A DNA stretch of 64,000 nucleotides from Streptomyces anulatus (GTDB lineage Bacteria; Actinomycetota; Actinomycetes; Streptomycetales; Streptomycetaceae), in NCBI RefSeq assembly GCF_014650675.1, contig NZ_BMVK01000008.1:1-64000 (forward strand), written 5' to 3'. A program made the translations under genes and the position numbers. Positions 10,413 through 17,738 of the stretch are shown here, in pieces; the first letter of the stretch is position 1, and each line of letters starts with the position of its first letter. The notes below the pieces were generated by a model that searched no databases, had not been told where the DNA came from, and saw nothing but the letters and a program-made list of their open reading frames with translations.

Positions 10413-10772
10413 ATGTCGAAGCCTGACGAACTGCTTGTTGATATCGCTGCTCTGGTGGAGTCCGGGCACAGCAATCAGATGACTCTGACCGTGGTCGCCG
10501 GTGGTGCTGTCATCACCGGACGGCTGGCTCCCGAAGCGGTCTGGAGGCAACGAGTGTCGGAGGTCCTGGCCGACTCGGCCCGCCTGAGCGAATTCTCCGC
10601 CGTCTTCACCGCCCCACCGCCCGTGGAGAAAACGCCCACGCATCTGCACTTCCATGTGGCGCGGATTCTGCAGGGCACGGTGGGGATCCCGGAGACGGGC
10701 GGGATGTACCGCGTGGCGATCGACGACGTCAGCGCCTGGACCATGGGCGACTTCAGCTACTCCGACCGCTGA
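10413..10772 (+). CDS. GvpU-like accessory gas vesicle family protein
   Basis: 119-aa soluble protein. The region DELLVDIAALVESGHSNQMTLTVVAGGAVITGRL resembles the GvpU family (accessory gas vesicle protein), which has the pattern of a short helix followed by a 'G-a-v-I-x-G-x-L' strand pair. No other gvp gene is in this window, so a gas vesicle role is doubtful. Such stand-alone copies are common in Streptomyces. ATG 10413 has no good Shine-Dalgarno sequence. A TAAAGT hexamer ends 7 nt upstream, so the transcript may be leaderless. An intrinsic terminator follows. Confidence 0.6.
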   Translation: MSKPDELLVDIAALVESGHSNQMTLTVVAGGAVITGRLAPEAVWRQRVSEVLADSARLSEFSAVFTAPPPVEKTPTHLHFHVARILQGTVGIPETGGMYRVAIDDVSAWTMGDFSYSDR

Positions 10773-10811
10773 AAGCACACCGCTGCGCGCGCCGACTGAC
10801 CTCGGTACGCG

Positions 10812-10847
10812 GCGAGGGCCCGGCCGGCGCCTGCCGGTCGGGCTCGC
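10812..10847 (+). terminator. Intrinsic terminator after the GvpU-like gene
   Basis: GCGAG...CTCGC closing an inner stem CCCGGCCGGC/GCCGGTCGGG with a GCCT loop and a 2-nt bulge, followed by ACTATTTTC. This is one of the few hairpins in the window with a T-rich tail. Confidence 0.75.
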
Positions 10848-10906
10848 ACTATTTTCTGGTGGCGGGCGCACGGTTGTTCTGGTGGCGGCTCACGCCTGCC
10901 CGCCGG

Positions 10907-11206
10907 TCAGACGGCGGCAGAGGCGCCCAGCAGAGTGGAAGCCTGTTGGAACGCGCCGACGGCGCGCTTGGCCGCGACGTCGCGCGGGAGGCCGGGGCAG
11001 GTGAAGCCGAGCCGCGTCATGGCCCGGAGGACTTCACCGGCGCTGAAGTCGCGGCGGTCCTGACGGGTGATGACCTGCCCGACCTGCTTGATCGGGTAGG
11101 TGCGACGGCCGATGATCACGGACGCGCCGATGACCTGTTCGGGCTTGACGCCCTTCATGGTTTCCAGGACGAGGTCGAACGGGAAGCGGGCGATGACACA
11201 GCGCAT
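10907..11206 (-). CDS. SCO5918-family small protein
   Basis: 99-aa protein MRCVIARFPFDLVLETMKGVKPEQVIGASVIIGRR and so on. I recognise it as the SCO5918-type family that in Streptomyces lies next to a DEAD-box RNA helicase and a cold-shock protein, exactly the order seen here. KPEQVIGASVIIGRRTYPIKQVGQVITRQDRRDFSAGEV suggests a small beta-rich RNA or protein-binding fold, but no motif gives an activity. It is the distal gene of the leftward csp/helicase group, with a MITE-like element lying between it and the helicase. Confidence 0.7.
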   Translation of the reverse strand: MRCVIARFPFDLVLETMKGVKPEQVIGASVIIGRRTYPIKQVGQVITRQDRRDFSAGEVLRAMTRLGFTCPGLPRDVAAKRAVGAFQQASTLLGASAAV

Positions 11207-11360
11207 GGTGCCTCACAGGTGGTGGAAGGGGATGGTGCTGTGGCGGTGAGGCGGTTCAGCGGGCCGGGGCGAGGGCGGCCGGCGCGCTGCCGTGCTCGTC
11301 GATGACCAGTACGACGAGCCGCCGGTCGGCGCACGGCAGACGGCACTTCAAGAAAGGCCC

Positions 11361-11526
11361 TAAGGGCTGTCCCGCAATTCCCGGTGGATCAGCGCGCGGC
11401 GTCAGATGCGGTGCGTCGCAAGGCGGAGGGACGTCCGCATACTGGATGTATGCGGATGTTCCGACAACGCGGCGAGGTGCCGTAGCTGTCGTCGTGCGTC
11501 CGCCGGGAATTGCGGGACAGCCCTTA
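11361..11526. mobile_element. 166-bp MITE-like element with perfect 24-bp terminal inverted repeats
   Basis: Left terminus 11361-11384 begins TAAGGGCTGTCCCGCAATTC. The right terminus 11503-11526 is its exact reverse complement over 24 bp. The centre has a second perfect palindrome, CCGCATAC-TGGAT-GTATGCGG (11435-11455). No transposase is encoded. Similar CTGTCCCG(C/T)AATTCC repeats are, to my knowledge, common intergenic elements in Streptomyces, probably IS-derived non-autonomous copies. The outer TTA (11524-11526) supplies the TAA stop of the DEAD-box helicase, so the element abuts or truncates that gene. No clear target duplication was identified. Confidence 0.85.
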
Positions 11527-13041
11527 GGCTGCCGCGTCGAATGCGGACTGTTGTGCGCCCACGCGCCGTGCGGCCGAGGCGGGGCTGCGTCGGCCGCGGG
11601 AGCCCGTGCTGCGGCTGCGCTCACGCCGCGCGGCCACCGGCGCGGTGATCGTCACGGGGATGCCGGAGGGTGTCCGGGCGCCGGTGATCAGGCTGAGCGC
11701 CTCTTCCCCGGAGTGGACCGGGGTGGTCCGGGGAGCGATGCCCGCGGCAGCCATGAGTCGGGTCATGTCGCGGCGCTGGTTGGGGGTGACCAGGGTGACG
11801 ACGCTGCCGGACTCGCCGGCCCGCGCGGTGCGTCCGCCGCGGTGCAGGTAGTCCTTGTGGTCGGTCGGCGGGTCGACGTTGACGACGAGGTCGAGGTTGT
11901 CGACGTGGATGCCGCGTGCCGCGACGTTCGTCGCGACGAGAACGGTGACGTGGCCGGTCTTGAACTGGGCCAGGGTCCGGGTGCGCTGCGGCTGCGACTT
12001 CCCGCCGTGCAGGGCAGCCGCCCGTACCCCGCTGTTCAGCAGGTCCTGCGTCAGCCGGTCGACGGCGTGCTTGGTGTCCAGGAACATGATCACCCTGCCT
12101 TCGCGCGCCGCGATCCGCGTCGTCGTCCGGTGCTTGTCGGCGCCCTGGACGTGCAGGACGTGGTGCTCCATCGTGGTGACCGCGCCTGCGGACGGGTCGA
12201 CGGAGTGGACCACCGGGTCAGTGAGGTAGCGGCGGACCAGGAGATCGACGTTGCGGTCGAGGGTGGCGGAGAACAACATCCGCTGGCCCTCGGGGCGCAC
12301 CTGGTCCAGGAGCGCGGTGACCTGGGGCATGAAGCCCATGTCGGCCATCTGGTCGGCCTCGTCCAGGACGGTGATCGCGACCTGGTTCAGGCGGCAGTCG
12401 CCCCGGTCGATGAGGTCCTTGAGGCGCCCCGGCGTCGCGACGACGACTTCGGCGCCCCGCCGCAGTGCGTTGACCTGCCTGCCGATCGGCATTCCGCCGA
12501 CGACGGTGGTCAGACGCAGCCTGACCGAGCGGGCGTAGGGAGTGAGAGCGTCGGTCACCTGCTGTGCCAGCTCACGCGTCGGCACGAGGATCAGGGCCAG
12601 CGGCTGACCGGCCTCGGCTCGCTGTCCGGCGGTGCGGGCCAGCAGGGCCAGGCCGAAGGCGAGGGTCTTGCCCGAGCCGGTGCGCCCGCGTCCGAGGACG
12701 TCGCGGCCCCCGAGGGTGTTGGGCAGGGTCGCGCCCTGAATCGGGAACGGAACGCGCATGCCCTGTGCGGTGAGAGAGGCCAGCAGCCCCTCGGGCAAGT
12801 CGAGATCGGCGAACGCCTCGACGGCGGGCAGCGCGGGGGTGATGGTCTTCGGCAGGGCGAACTCGCCCGAGGCCGCGGGCCGCCGGCCGTGGCCGCCCTG
12901 ACGGCTCGGCCCCCCGGAACGGCGCGGCGACGGCGAGCCGGAGCGGTTGCTCCGGTGCGCACCGGCATCGGAGCCGAAAGCAGGACTGCCCGTACGGCTG
13001 CGGGCACGTGCGGAGCGGTTGTTCGTACGTGAGGGGTTCAT
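11524..13041 (-). CDS. DEAD-box ATP-dependent RNA helicase
   Basis: 505-aa RNA helicase, probably unwinding RNA at low temperature. An Arg/Ser/Gly-rich tail occupies residues 1-60. The Q motif region is FADLDLPEGLLASLTAQG...PFPIQ (78-102), Walker A GRTGSGKT (119-126), PTRELAQ (154-160), DEAD (227-230), then FSAT, a helicase-C domain with VLVATNVAARGIHVDNLDLVVN, and HRGGRTARAG. The C terminus is Arg-rich. ATG 13041 has GGAAGG 6 nt upstream. The stop codon belongs to the adjacent MITE-like element, so the native end may have been slightly different. It lies downstream of csp in the same direction. Confidence 0.95.
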   Translation of the reverse strand: MNPSRTNNRSARARSRTGSPAFGSDAGAHRSNRSGSPSPRRSGGPSRQGGHGRRPAASGEFALPKTITPALPAVEAFADLDLPEGLLASLTAQGMRVPFPIQGATLPNTLGGRDVLGRGRTGSGKTLAFGLALLARTAGQRAEAGQPLALILVPTRELAQQVTDALTPYARSVRLRLTTVVGGMPIGRQVNALRRGAEVVVATPGRLKDLIDRGDCRLNQVAITVLDEADQMADMGFMPQVTALLDQVRPEGQRMLFSATLDRNVDLLVRRYLTDPVVHSVDPSAGAVTTMEHHVLHVQGADKHRTTTRIAAREGRVIMFLDTKHAVDRLTQDLLNSGVRAAALHGGKSQPQRTRTLAQFKTGHVTVLVATNVAARGIHVDNLDLVVNVDPPTDHKDYLHRGGRTARAGESGSVVTLVTPNQRRDMTRLMAAAGIAPRTTPVHSGEEALSLITGARTPSGIPVTITAPVAARRERSRSTGSRGRRSPASAARRVGAQQSAFDAAA

Positions 13042-13364
13042 TCAGAACCTTCCTTGACACGGTACGCATCAAGGAATTCTCGCAGCAGAAGAACAGCGCG
13101 GGGAATCGCAAGAAACGGACCGACCGAAATGCGAAATCAGACATGACCTGCGGCGCATCGGGCGCACGTACAGGTGATGGAATGGGCGACGTCACGCGGG
13201 CAGGGAAGAACCAGGGCGTCTACGGGTACAGCTCCGAAGAGGCCCGTATTTCTGGAGAGGGATCTGCGGGCATCGCCCCCACGGGCGAAAGCCCCGGGGA
13301 ATGCCCGCAGCTGGGGCCCGCACCCCGAGGGATGCGGGCCCCAGCTACGAAGTACGCGTCAGCG
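13042..13364. other. Gene-free region between csp and the DEAD helicase (helicase leader)
   Basis: 323 bp. It contains the csp terminator (13309-13346) and a second hairpin partly overlapping it (CTGCGGGCAT 13264-13273 with ATGCCCGCAG 13301-13310). Close to the helicase, CCTTGA (13052-13057) and TCAAGG (13069-13074) form a 6-bp stem whose downstream arm, read on the minus strand, abuts the helicase ribosome binding site. Bases 13075-13150 are relatively AT-rich and probably contain the helicase promoter. No protein gene is supported. Confidence 0.5.
13309..13346 (-). terminator. Strong terminator after the cold-shock gene
   Basis: Perfect 14-bp stem AGCTGGGGCCCGCA (13309-13322) with its complement at 13333-13346 and a 10-nt loop, 18 bp beyond the csp stop. 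There is no T-run, typical of Streptomyces. A second stem with arms 13264-13273 and 13301-13310 follows. Confidence 0.8.
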
Positions 13365-13568
13365 TCAGACCGGAACGATGTTCTCGGCCGTCGGGCCCTT
13401 CTGGCCCGCCGCGATGTCGAAGGTCACCTTCTGGCCTTCGAGCAGCTCACGGAAGCCCTGGGACGCAATGTTCGAGAAGTGGGCGAACACATCGGGGCCG
13501 CCGCCGTCCTGCTCGATGAAGCCGAAACCCTTGGCCGCGTTGAACCACTTCACAGTGCCGGACGCCAT
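13365..13568 (-). CDS. Cold-shock protein, CspA family
   Basis: 67-aa single OB-fold nucleic-acid-binding protein, full length for the family. RNP1 KGFGFI (13-18) and RNP2 VFAHF (27-31) are intact. It begins MASGTVKWFNAAKGFGF and ends with the usual GPTAENIVPV. ATG 13568 has AGGAG 8 nt upstream. It acts as an RNA chaperone; the DEAD-box helicase downstream on the same strand suggests a joint cold-adaptation function. A long AT-richer upstream region suggests an extended 5' UTR. Confidence 0.96.
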   Translation of the reverse strand: MASGTVKWFNAAKGFGFIEQDGGGPDVFAHFSNIASQGFRELLEGQKVTFDIAAGQKGPTAENIVPV

Positions 13569-13986
13569 GTCATATCTCCTCTGGGGCAGTACGCCGGGAC
13601 CCGCAATCCACGGATACCGGGTCGCCGCGATGATGCCCCGACCGGAGAATGACCGGAAATACAAAACGCTCCCTGCGGCTAAAGCGGCCGGAGAAAGCGT
13701 CGAAGTTTTTGGGAACCACGACTGCAACTGAGATCGACAGTAGCATGCGGTAGCGGCCCCTCGTACAGTTGAATACTCCACTCTGTTCGCTGCGTTAAAC
13801 ACACTGTCCGCGCGAAACATTTAATTCTCGTCCCGCGGCCATAGATAGACACCGGCCCCGCCCCGTCACGCGCGGCCCGTACGCTCATCCGGGCGGACGA
13901 CACAGCAGCCCCGCCGCCTGCCCTTCCGCGAGAAGCTGTGGCACAGGTCACAGGAACGGGCGCAAGGTCGCGGAGAGATACCGGGT
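13569..13986. other. Gene-free divergent region between csp and the ECF sigma gene
   Basis: 418 bp without a supported gene. Bases 13640-13830 are among the least GC-rich of the window (for example AAATACAAAACG, AAGTTTTTGG, GTTGAATACTCC, GCGTTAAACAC, ACATTTAATTC), consistent with promoters firing both ways. Part of it, read leftward, would be a csp 5' UTR of 100 nt or more. I could not assign a specific -10/-35 pair or a known RNA element. Confidence 0.45.
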
Positions 13987-14712
13987 GTGAGGGAACCACC
14001 AGAATCGAAGACCCCGGAGAATCCCCAGGGCTCCGACGGCACCCTGGGCGCCAAGGCCCCGGAGACCGCGGAGAACGAGATGCGCCGGCGCCTGCACTCG
14101 GGAGACCGCGAAGCCTTCGCCGAGTTGTTCGAGAGCTGCGCCCATGCCGTCTACCGTCACGCGCTGCGGCTGACGGGTGACTGGTCGACTGCCGAGGACA
14201 TCATGGCGGACACCTTCCTGGCCGCCTGGCAGGGCAGAGAGCGGTTGGAGGAGGGCCGGGGTTCAGCGCTGCCCTGGCTCCTCGGCATCGCCACGCACAA
14301 GTGTGAGAACACCCGGCGGGGGCTGCGGCGACGACTGGCCTTCCTGGCCCGTCAGCCACCGCCAGCGACCATGGCGGACTTCTCGGCGGAGGCAGCGTCC
14401 CGGCTGGACGACCGGAGCCGTCTGCGCGCCGTCTCGGCGGCCTTGGGTCAACTGCGGCGCCAGGAGAGGGAGGTGCTCTCCCTGTGCGTGTGGTCCGGAC
14501 TGGACTACGAGCAGACCGCCGACGCGCTCGGCATCCCGGTGGGCACGGTGCGCTCCCGTCTCTCCCGCGCCCGCAGAAAACTCGCCCGGATCGCGGAACA
14601 GACAGAACGTGCGGAACGCCCGCGAAGAAACCTGGAACCCGTGGGAGTCCACGGAGAGGTAAGGAATGCAGCCGCAATCGCGGCCCAGCCCGTGCGGGAG
14701 GAAACCCCATGA
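13987..14712 (+). CDS. ECF-family RNA polymerase sigma factor
   Basis: 241-aa group 4 sigma factor. Region 2 is seen in LHSGDREAFAELFESCAHAVYRHALRLTGDWSTAEDIMADTFLAAWQ. Region 4 is seen in AALGQLRRQEREVLSLCVWSGLDYEQTADALGIPVGTVRSRLSRARRKL. GTG 13987 has GGAGAG about 9 nt upstream. The last 4 nt overlap the ATG of the membrane protein that follows, as in other sigma/CU044_5270 pairs, suggesting the partner acts as an anti-sigma or signalling component (inference). Confidence 0.93.
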   Translation: MREPPESKTPENPQGSDGTLGAKAPETAENEMRRRLHSGDREAFAELFESCAHAVYRHALRLTGDWSTAEDIMADTFLAAWQGRERLEEGRGSALPWLLGIATHKCENTRRGLRRRLAFLARQPPPATMADFSAEAASRLDDRSRLRAVSAALGQLRRQEREVLSLCVWSGLDYEQTADALGIPVGTVRSRLSRARRKLARIAEQTERAERPRRNLEPVGVHGEVRNAAAIAAQPVREETP

Positions 14713-15779
14713 ACCGCGAAGACGCCGCCTCTCCTGAGAACGGGAACGACGGCGAAGCCCGGCACCTGGCCCGGCTGCTTCCCCCTCCGGTGACCGAGGA
14801 CCTGCCGCCCGAGCGATTCCGTCACCAGAAGGAAGTCCTGATGAACCACATCGACGCCGACTCCCGTCGTGTCAGTCCGGCTCAACCCACCCCCCGCCCC
14901 ACCAGCCGACTCCTGCGCCCCGCCCTCCTCGTCCCTGTGTCGGCGATGGCACTGGCCGGAATCCTCGCGGGCGGCCTCGCCCTCGGCACGGACGACGAGG
15001 ACCGGACGGCGAGGGCGACGGCCACCCAGGGCACGGACGGCCTTCTCCACCGCCTCTCGACCGTCGCGCTCACGCGTGAGGCGCCCGTCGTGCGGGACGA
15101 CCAGTTCCTCTACACCCGTTCCAAGGTTCGGGAGGCCGAGATCGGCAGCGGAAAGGCCGTACTGAGCCCGCTGACCGAGACGGAGGGCTGGGCGCCGCAG
15201 GACCCGCGCCCCCTCAAAAAGATCGGGCTGACCCGGGTCAACGGCAAGGATGAGGTCAGTAACGCCCAGCTCGGGGACGACCATGGCACCCCAGCCGGAC
15301 TGTCCCGCCCCACCTACCGCTGGCTCGCCTCGCTGCCCACCGACCCGGACGAACTTCTGGCCTACCTCCGAGCTCACGTCCGGAAGGACGCCGAGCAGGA
15401 AACCGACCAGATCGTCTTCGAGCAGATCGGCGTCCTGCTCGGCGGGGTGCTGCCGCCGGAGACGGCCGCGGCCCTCTACCGTGCGGCGGCGGACATCCCG
15501 GGCGTCGAGGAGGCACCGGATGCCAAGGACGCCATAGGGCGCACGGGCCTCGGCATCGCCCGCGAGGACACCGCACACGGCAACCGCACCGAATGGGTTT
15601 TCGACAAGGACGACTACTCCTTCCTCGGTTCTCGCGTGTACCGGACGAAGGACGCCCCGTACGCGAAGGCCGGGGCCCTCCTCCACAGCACTGCCGAGAT
15701 CGACCACGCCATCGTCGACAAGGCCGGACAGGTGCCGGGCAAGGCACCCGGGTCCACCGGAAAGCAGCAGGCCGGCTGA
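14709..15779 (+). CDS. CU044_5270-family membrane protein
   Basis: 356-aa protein translationally coupled (ATGA) to the ECF sigma factor. A cytosolic N terminus with LARLLPPPVTEDLPPERFRHQKEVLMNHI is followed by one membrane helix (about residues 77-95, LLVPVSAMALAGILAGGLAL) and a large extracytoplasmic domain. DDQFLYTRSKVREAE, PTDPDELLAYLR, IGVLLGGVLPPETAAALYRAAADIPGVE and the GRTGLGIARED/WVFDKDDYSFLGSRVY pattern match the CU044_5270 family that routinely follows ECF sigma genes in actinobacteria. The cytosolic part may bind the sigma factor. Function is otherwise unknown. Confidence 0.85.
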   Translation: MNREDAASPENGNDGEARHLARLLPPPVTEDLPPERFRHQKEVLMNHIDADSRRVSPAQPTPRPTSRLLRPALLVPVSAMALAGILAGGLALGTDDEDRTARATATQGTDGLLHRLSTVALTREAPVVRDDQFLYTRSKVREAEIGSGKAVLSPLTETEGWAPQDPRPLKKIGLTRVNGKDEVSNAQLGDDHGTPAGLSRPTYRWLASLPTDPDELLAYLRAHVRKDAEQETDQIVFEQIGVLLGGVLPPETAAALYRAAADIPGVEEAPDAKDAIGRTGLGIAREDTAHGNRTEWVFDKDDYSFLGSRVYRTKDAPYAKAGALLHSTAEIDHAIVDKAGQVPGKAPGSTGKQQAG

Positions 15780-15872
15780 TCGCTCTGCGCGTCTTCGCTG
15801 ACCGATCACCTCGCAGTTCCGGGCGACAGGATGCGGACCGAGGCCGGCGGGCCGGACGGGCGGGACGCCACC

Positions 15873-16208
15873 TCAGCCTGCGTTCGTCGGGTTCTCCGAT
15901 GCGGCTTTGCGGTATTCGGCGTTGATGCGCTGGGCTTCTTCGAGCTGGTCCTCGAGGATGACGATGCGGCAGGCGGCCTCGATGGGGGTGCCCTGGTCGA
16001 CGAGCTCCCGGGCACGTGCGGCGATGCGCAGCTGGTAGCGGGAGTAGCGGCGATGCCCGCCCTCTGAACGCAGCGGGGTGATGAGGCGGGCTTCACCGAT
16101 GGCTCGGAGAAAGCCCTGCGTGGTACCGAGCATCTCGGCGGCCCGGCCCATGGTGTAGGCGGGATAGTCGTCGTCATCGAGACGTCCGAACGAGTCGCCT
16201 GCTGTCAT
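15873..16208 (-). CDS. Small MerR-like helix-turn-helix regulator
   Basis: 111-aa protein with one MerR-type winged helix: YTMGRAAEMLGTTQGFLRAIGEARLITPLRSEGGHRRYSRYQLRIAARARELVDQG. The GGHRRYS wing is like BldC/HspR-type MerR proteins. The C terminus is a helical segment (ILEDQLEEAQRINAEYR) that may dimerise. ATG 16208 was chosen because an in-frame extension to 16286 would run through a strong hairpin. It is preceded by about 790 bp of gene-free DNA with a good leftward promoter at its far end, so it may have an unusually long leader. Confidence 0.85.
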   Translation of the reverse strand: MTAGDSFGRLDDDDYPAYTMGRAAEMLGTTQGFLRAIGEARLITPLRSEGGHRRYSRYQLRIAARARELVDQGTPIEAACRIVILEDQLEEAQRINAEYRKAASENPTNAG

Positions 16209-16234
16209 TTGCACCTCTCTGTGGAACGCGTGGA

Positions 16235-16266
16235 GGGGCCCGAGTGCCGTGCGGCACTCGGGCCCC
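16235..16266 (-). terminator. Perfect hairpin between the gene-free region and the merR-like gene
   Basis: Fourteen perfect pairs (16235-16248 with 16253-16266) and a GTGC tetraloop, very stable. It lies just upstream of the merR-like start on the minus strand, where it would end a transcript coming from 16.9 kb or act as an attenuator. No T-run follows on either strand. Confidence 0.65.
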
Positions 16267-16485
16267 GAAGGAACTGCTAACACCATCCGTCGGCCCTGGT
16301 TACTGCGCCGACCTTCTGTTTCCGCTGACCCGACCTGAAATTCGCCGGGATTGCGGGGATCGCGGTTGCTTGACCGGAGACCACCTCACTATCGATGTCC
16401 TGCGGTACCCGGGCTCACGACTCCGCCCGGGCGATCCTGATGGCGCCTCGCCCCTCCGTTCTTCCCTCTGGGATCAATCACTTAC

Positions 16486-16770
16486 CTACTGCTGGTACTG
16501 CATTCCTGCGTACTGCTCCGTGGCCTGTGACAGCACCACTCTTCGACAGCCAGCCCCGTCGCCCATCCTGCGTCTGCTCCGGCTTGGAACCCCGCTGCCG
16601 AACCTCCCGATGCGCGCGCCCGCAGCCGACGCCTTCACCGAGGTGCTGCTCACTTCACTTCACTGCTGGGTACTGCACTTGCGGGTACTGCTCCCGCGCG
16701 AATCGCGGTCCCGCTGACGGCGGCCCCTGATCACTGCGGGCCACCCGGTGCGGTCGCCAGCCCCGTCGCC
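16486..16770. repeat. Imperfect duplication with GTACTGC pairs
   Basis: Copy 1 spans about 16486-16563 and copy 2 about 16661-16770. Shared blocks are (C)ACTGCTGG..TACTGCA, GTACTGCTCC and CCAGCCCCGTCGCC. The heptamer blocks are offset by 175 bp and the 14-mer blocks by 207 bp, so one copy carries an insertion of about 32 bp. Confidence 0.65.
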
Positions 16771-16893
16771 GTCCTGCAACAACCCTGGCTTCGAAACTCC
16801 GCCACCGCACCGTTCTTCGAACGGCAACTGCTGCACTGCTGCCCGGCAGTTCGTCTCTGCCGGGCCCTGCTGTCTCTCTGGGCTACGAGAGAA

Positions 16894-16922
16894 ACCATAA
16901 CCACAGCACCCCCCAATGTCTA
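16894..16922 (-). promoter_or_regulatory. Predicted leftward sigma70-type promoter
   Basis: On the minus strand TAGACA (16922-16917) and TATGGT (16899-16894) are separated by exactly 17 nt, a close match to the TTGACA/TAnnnT housekeeping consensus. Transcription would begin near 16887 and run through the gene-free repeats toward the merR-like gene. Confidence 0.55.
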
Positions 16923-16999
16923 CTCTGGCGAACACAGATTTTCGTGCCCCATGCACAGAGACAGTCGGCGCCGACCACGTGACGGACACAGCCCCCTCT

Positions 17000-17716
17000 T
17001 CACTCGTCGGCGGCGGTGAGCCGGGCACGGTGGGCCCGGACCTTGTGGCGGTTGCCGCAGCGCTCCATCGAGCACCAGCGCCGCCTGCCGGGGCGGGAGG
17101 TGTCGACGAACAGCAGGCGGCAGCCGTGCGCGCCGCACGTGCGGATCCGGTGGGCGAACGCCCCGGTGAACAGCTCGACCGCATCGCGAGCGACGGTGGA
17201 CAGCAGCCCGGCTCCGGTACCCCCGGGTGCCCACTCCCGGTCACCGCCCGCGGTCAACCGGGCCACCAGGGGCGGGTGCGCCGCCGCGTCGTTGAGGGTG
17301 GCGAGGTCGTCCGGGCCGGGCGGAGCCCCCTCCACGTGGCCCTCCGCCAGCCGCCACAACGCATCCCGCAGCTCACGCGCGTCCGCCACCTCCCCCGCAC
17401 TCACGACCAGCGCGGGACCCGGACCTGAACCGCGCCCACCGCGCGCACCCGAACCGGGCCCGCCGCCCGGGCCGAGCCCGTCCGGCAGCCGACTCTCCTC
17501 CGCCCAGCGCACCAGGTCGGCCGGCTCGTGCAGCACCTCGAAGTACGCCAAGGGGCCCGGGCCCCCGGTCGGCAGCAGCTCCAGACACAGCGCGCCCGGA
17601 TCGAACCGGAACGAACTGCCGTCCGGATGCCGCAGCAACAGCCCGGAGGGCTCCTGTCGCCCCGGCCGGTCGGCCCGCTGGGGTCGCTCCGGCGTGTCCG
17701 TTGCCTTTTCGCTCAT
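17000..17716 (-). CDS. CGNR zinc-finger domain protein
   Basis: 238-aa protein of the ABATE/CGNR family, probable transcriptional regulators. The N-terminal part (GALCLELLPTGG ... LAYFEVLHEPADLVRWAEES) is the ABATE-like domain. The C-terminal CGNR finger is CGAHGCRLLFVDTSRPGRRRWCS followed by MERCGNRHKVRAHR, giving the Cys-x4-Cys and Cys-x4-Cys ligand set. A Gly/Pro-rich insert lies in the middle. ATG 17716 was chosen because an in-frame ATG at 17740 would overlap the divergent VOC gene and lies upstream of the predicted -10. The transcript is probably leaderless. Confidence 0.88.
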   Translation of the reverse strand: MSEKATDTPERPQRADRPGRQEPSGLLLRHPDGSSFRFDPGALCLELLPTGGPGPLAYFEVLHEPADLVRWAEESRLPDGLGPGGGPGSGARGGRGSGPGPALVVSAGEVADARELRDALWRLAEGHVEGAPPGPDDLATLNDAAAHPPLVARLTAGGDREWAPGGTGAGLLSTVARDAVELFTGAFAHRIRTCGAHGCRLLFVDTSRPGRRRWCSMERCGNRHKVRAHRARLTAADE

Positions 17717-17738
17717 GTAACCACTATAAACGGTTTCC
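17717..17738. promoter_or_regulatory. 22-bp bidirectional promoter with overlapping -10 elements
   Basis: Only 22 bp separate the two start codons. Rightward TATAAA (17725-17730) ends 8 nt before the VOC ATG. Leftward TATAGT (complement of 17723-17728) ends 6 nt before the CGNR ATG. The two hexamers share 4 bp, neither gene has a Shine-Dalgarno sequence, and both mRNAs would begin at or next to the ATG. GTAACC and GGTTTC flank the core as a near-perfect inverted repeat, possibly an operator for the CGNR protein. Confidence 0.65.

Larger units (their letters stand above)
16209..16999 (-). ncRNA. Putative long leader or structured non-coding RNA upstream of the merR-like gene
   Basis: 791 bp without a believable gene in any frame. 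Read leftward it starts at a promoter (16894-16922) and ends in a perfect 14-bp hairpin (16235-16266), 27 nt before the merR-like ATG. Inside are two imperfect copies of a unit: paired GTACTGC heptamers exactly 15 nt apart (16495 and 16510; 16670 and 16685) and the 14-mer CCAGCCCCGTCGCC (16550-16563 and 16757-16770). No codon bias or protein family is visible. It could be an sRNA, an attenuated leader, or decayed repeats; which one cannot be decided from sequence alone. Confidence 0.45.

Noticed and set aside
10413..10772. Evidence for a gas vesicle cluster
   Set aside because: Only one GvpU-like gene is present; no GvpA-type structural gene or other gvp genes are in the window.
16244..16730. 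Two plus-strand open frames (157 and 111 codons) in the gene-free region
   Set aside because: Cys/Leu/Pro/Arg-rich products without any family, no ribosome binding site, and the region has internal non-coding repeats and a leftward promoter.
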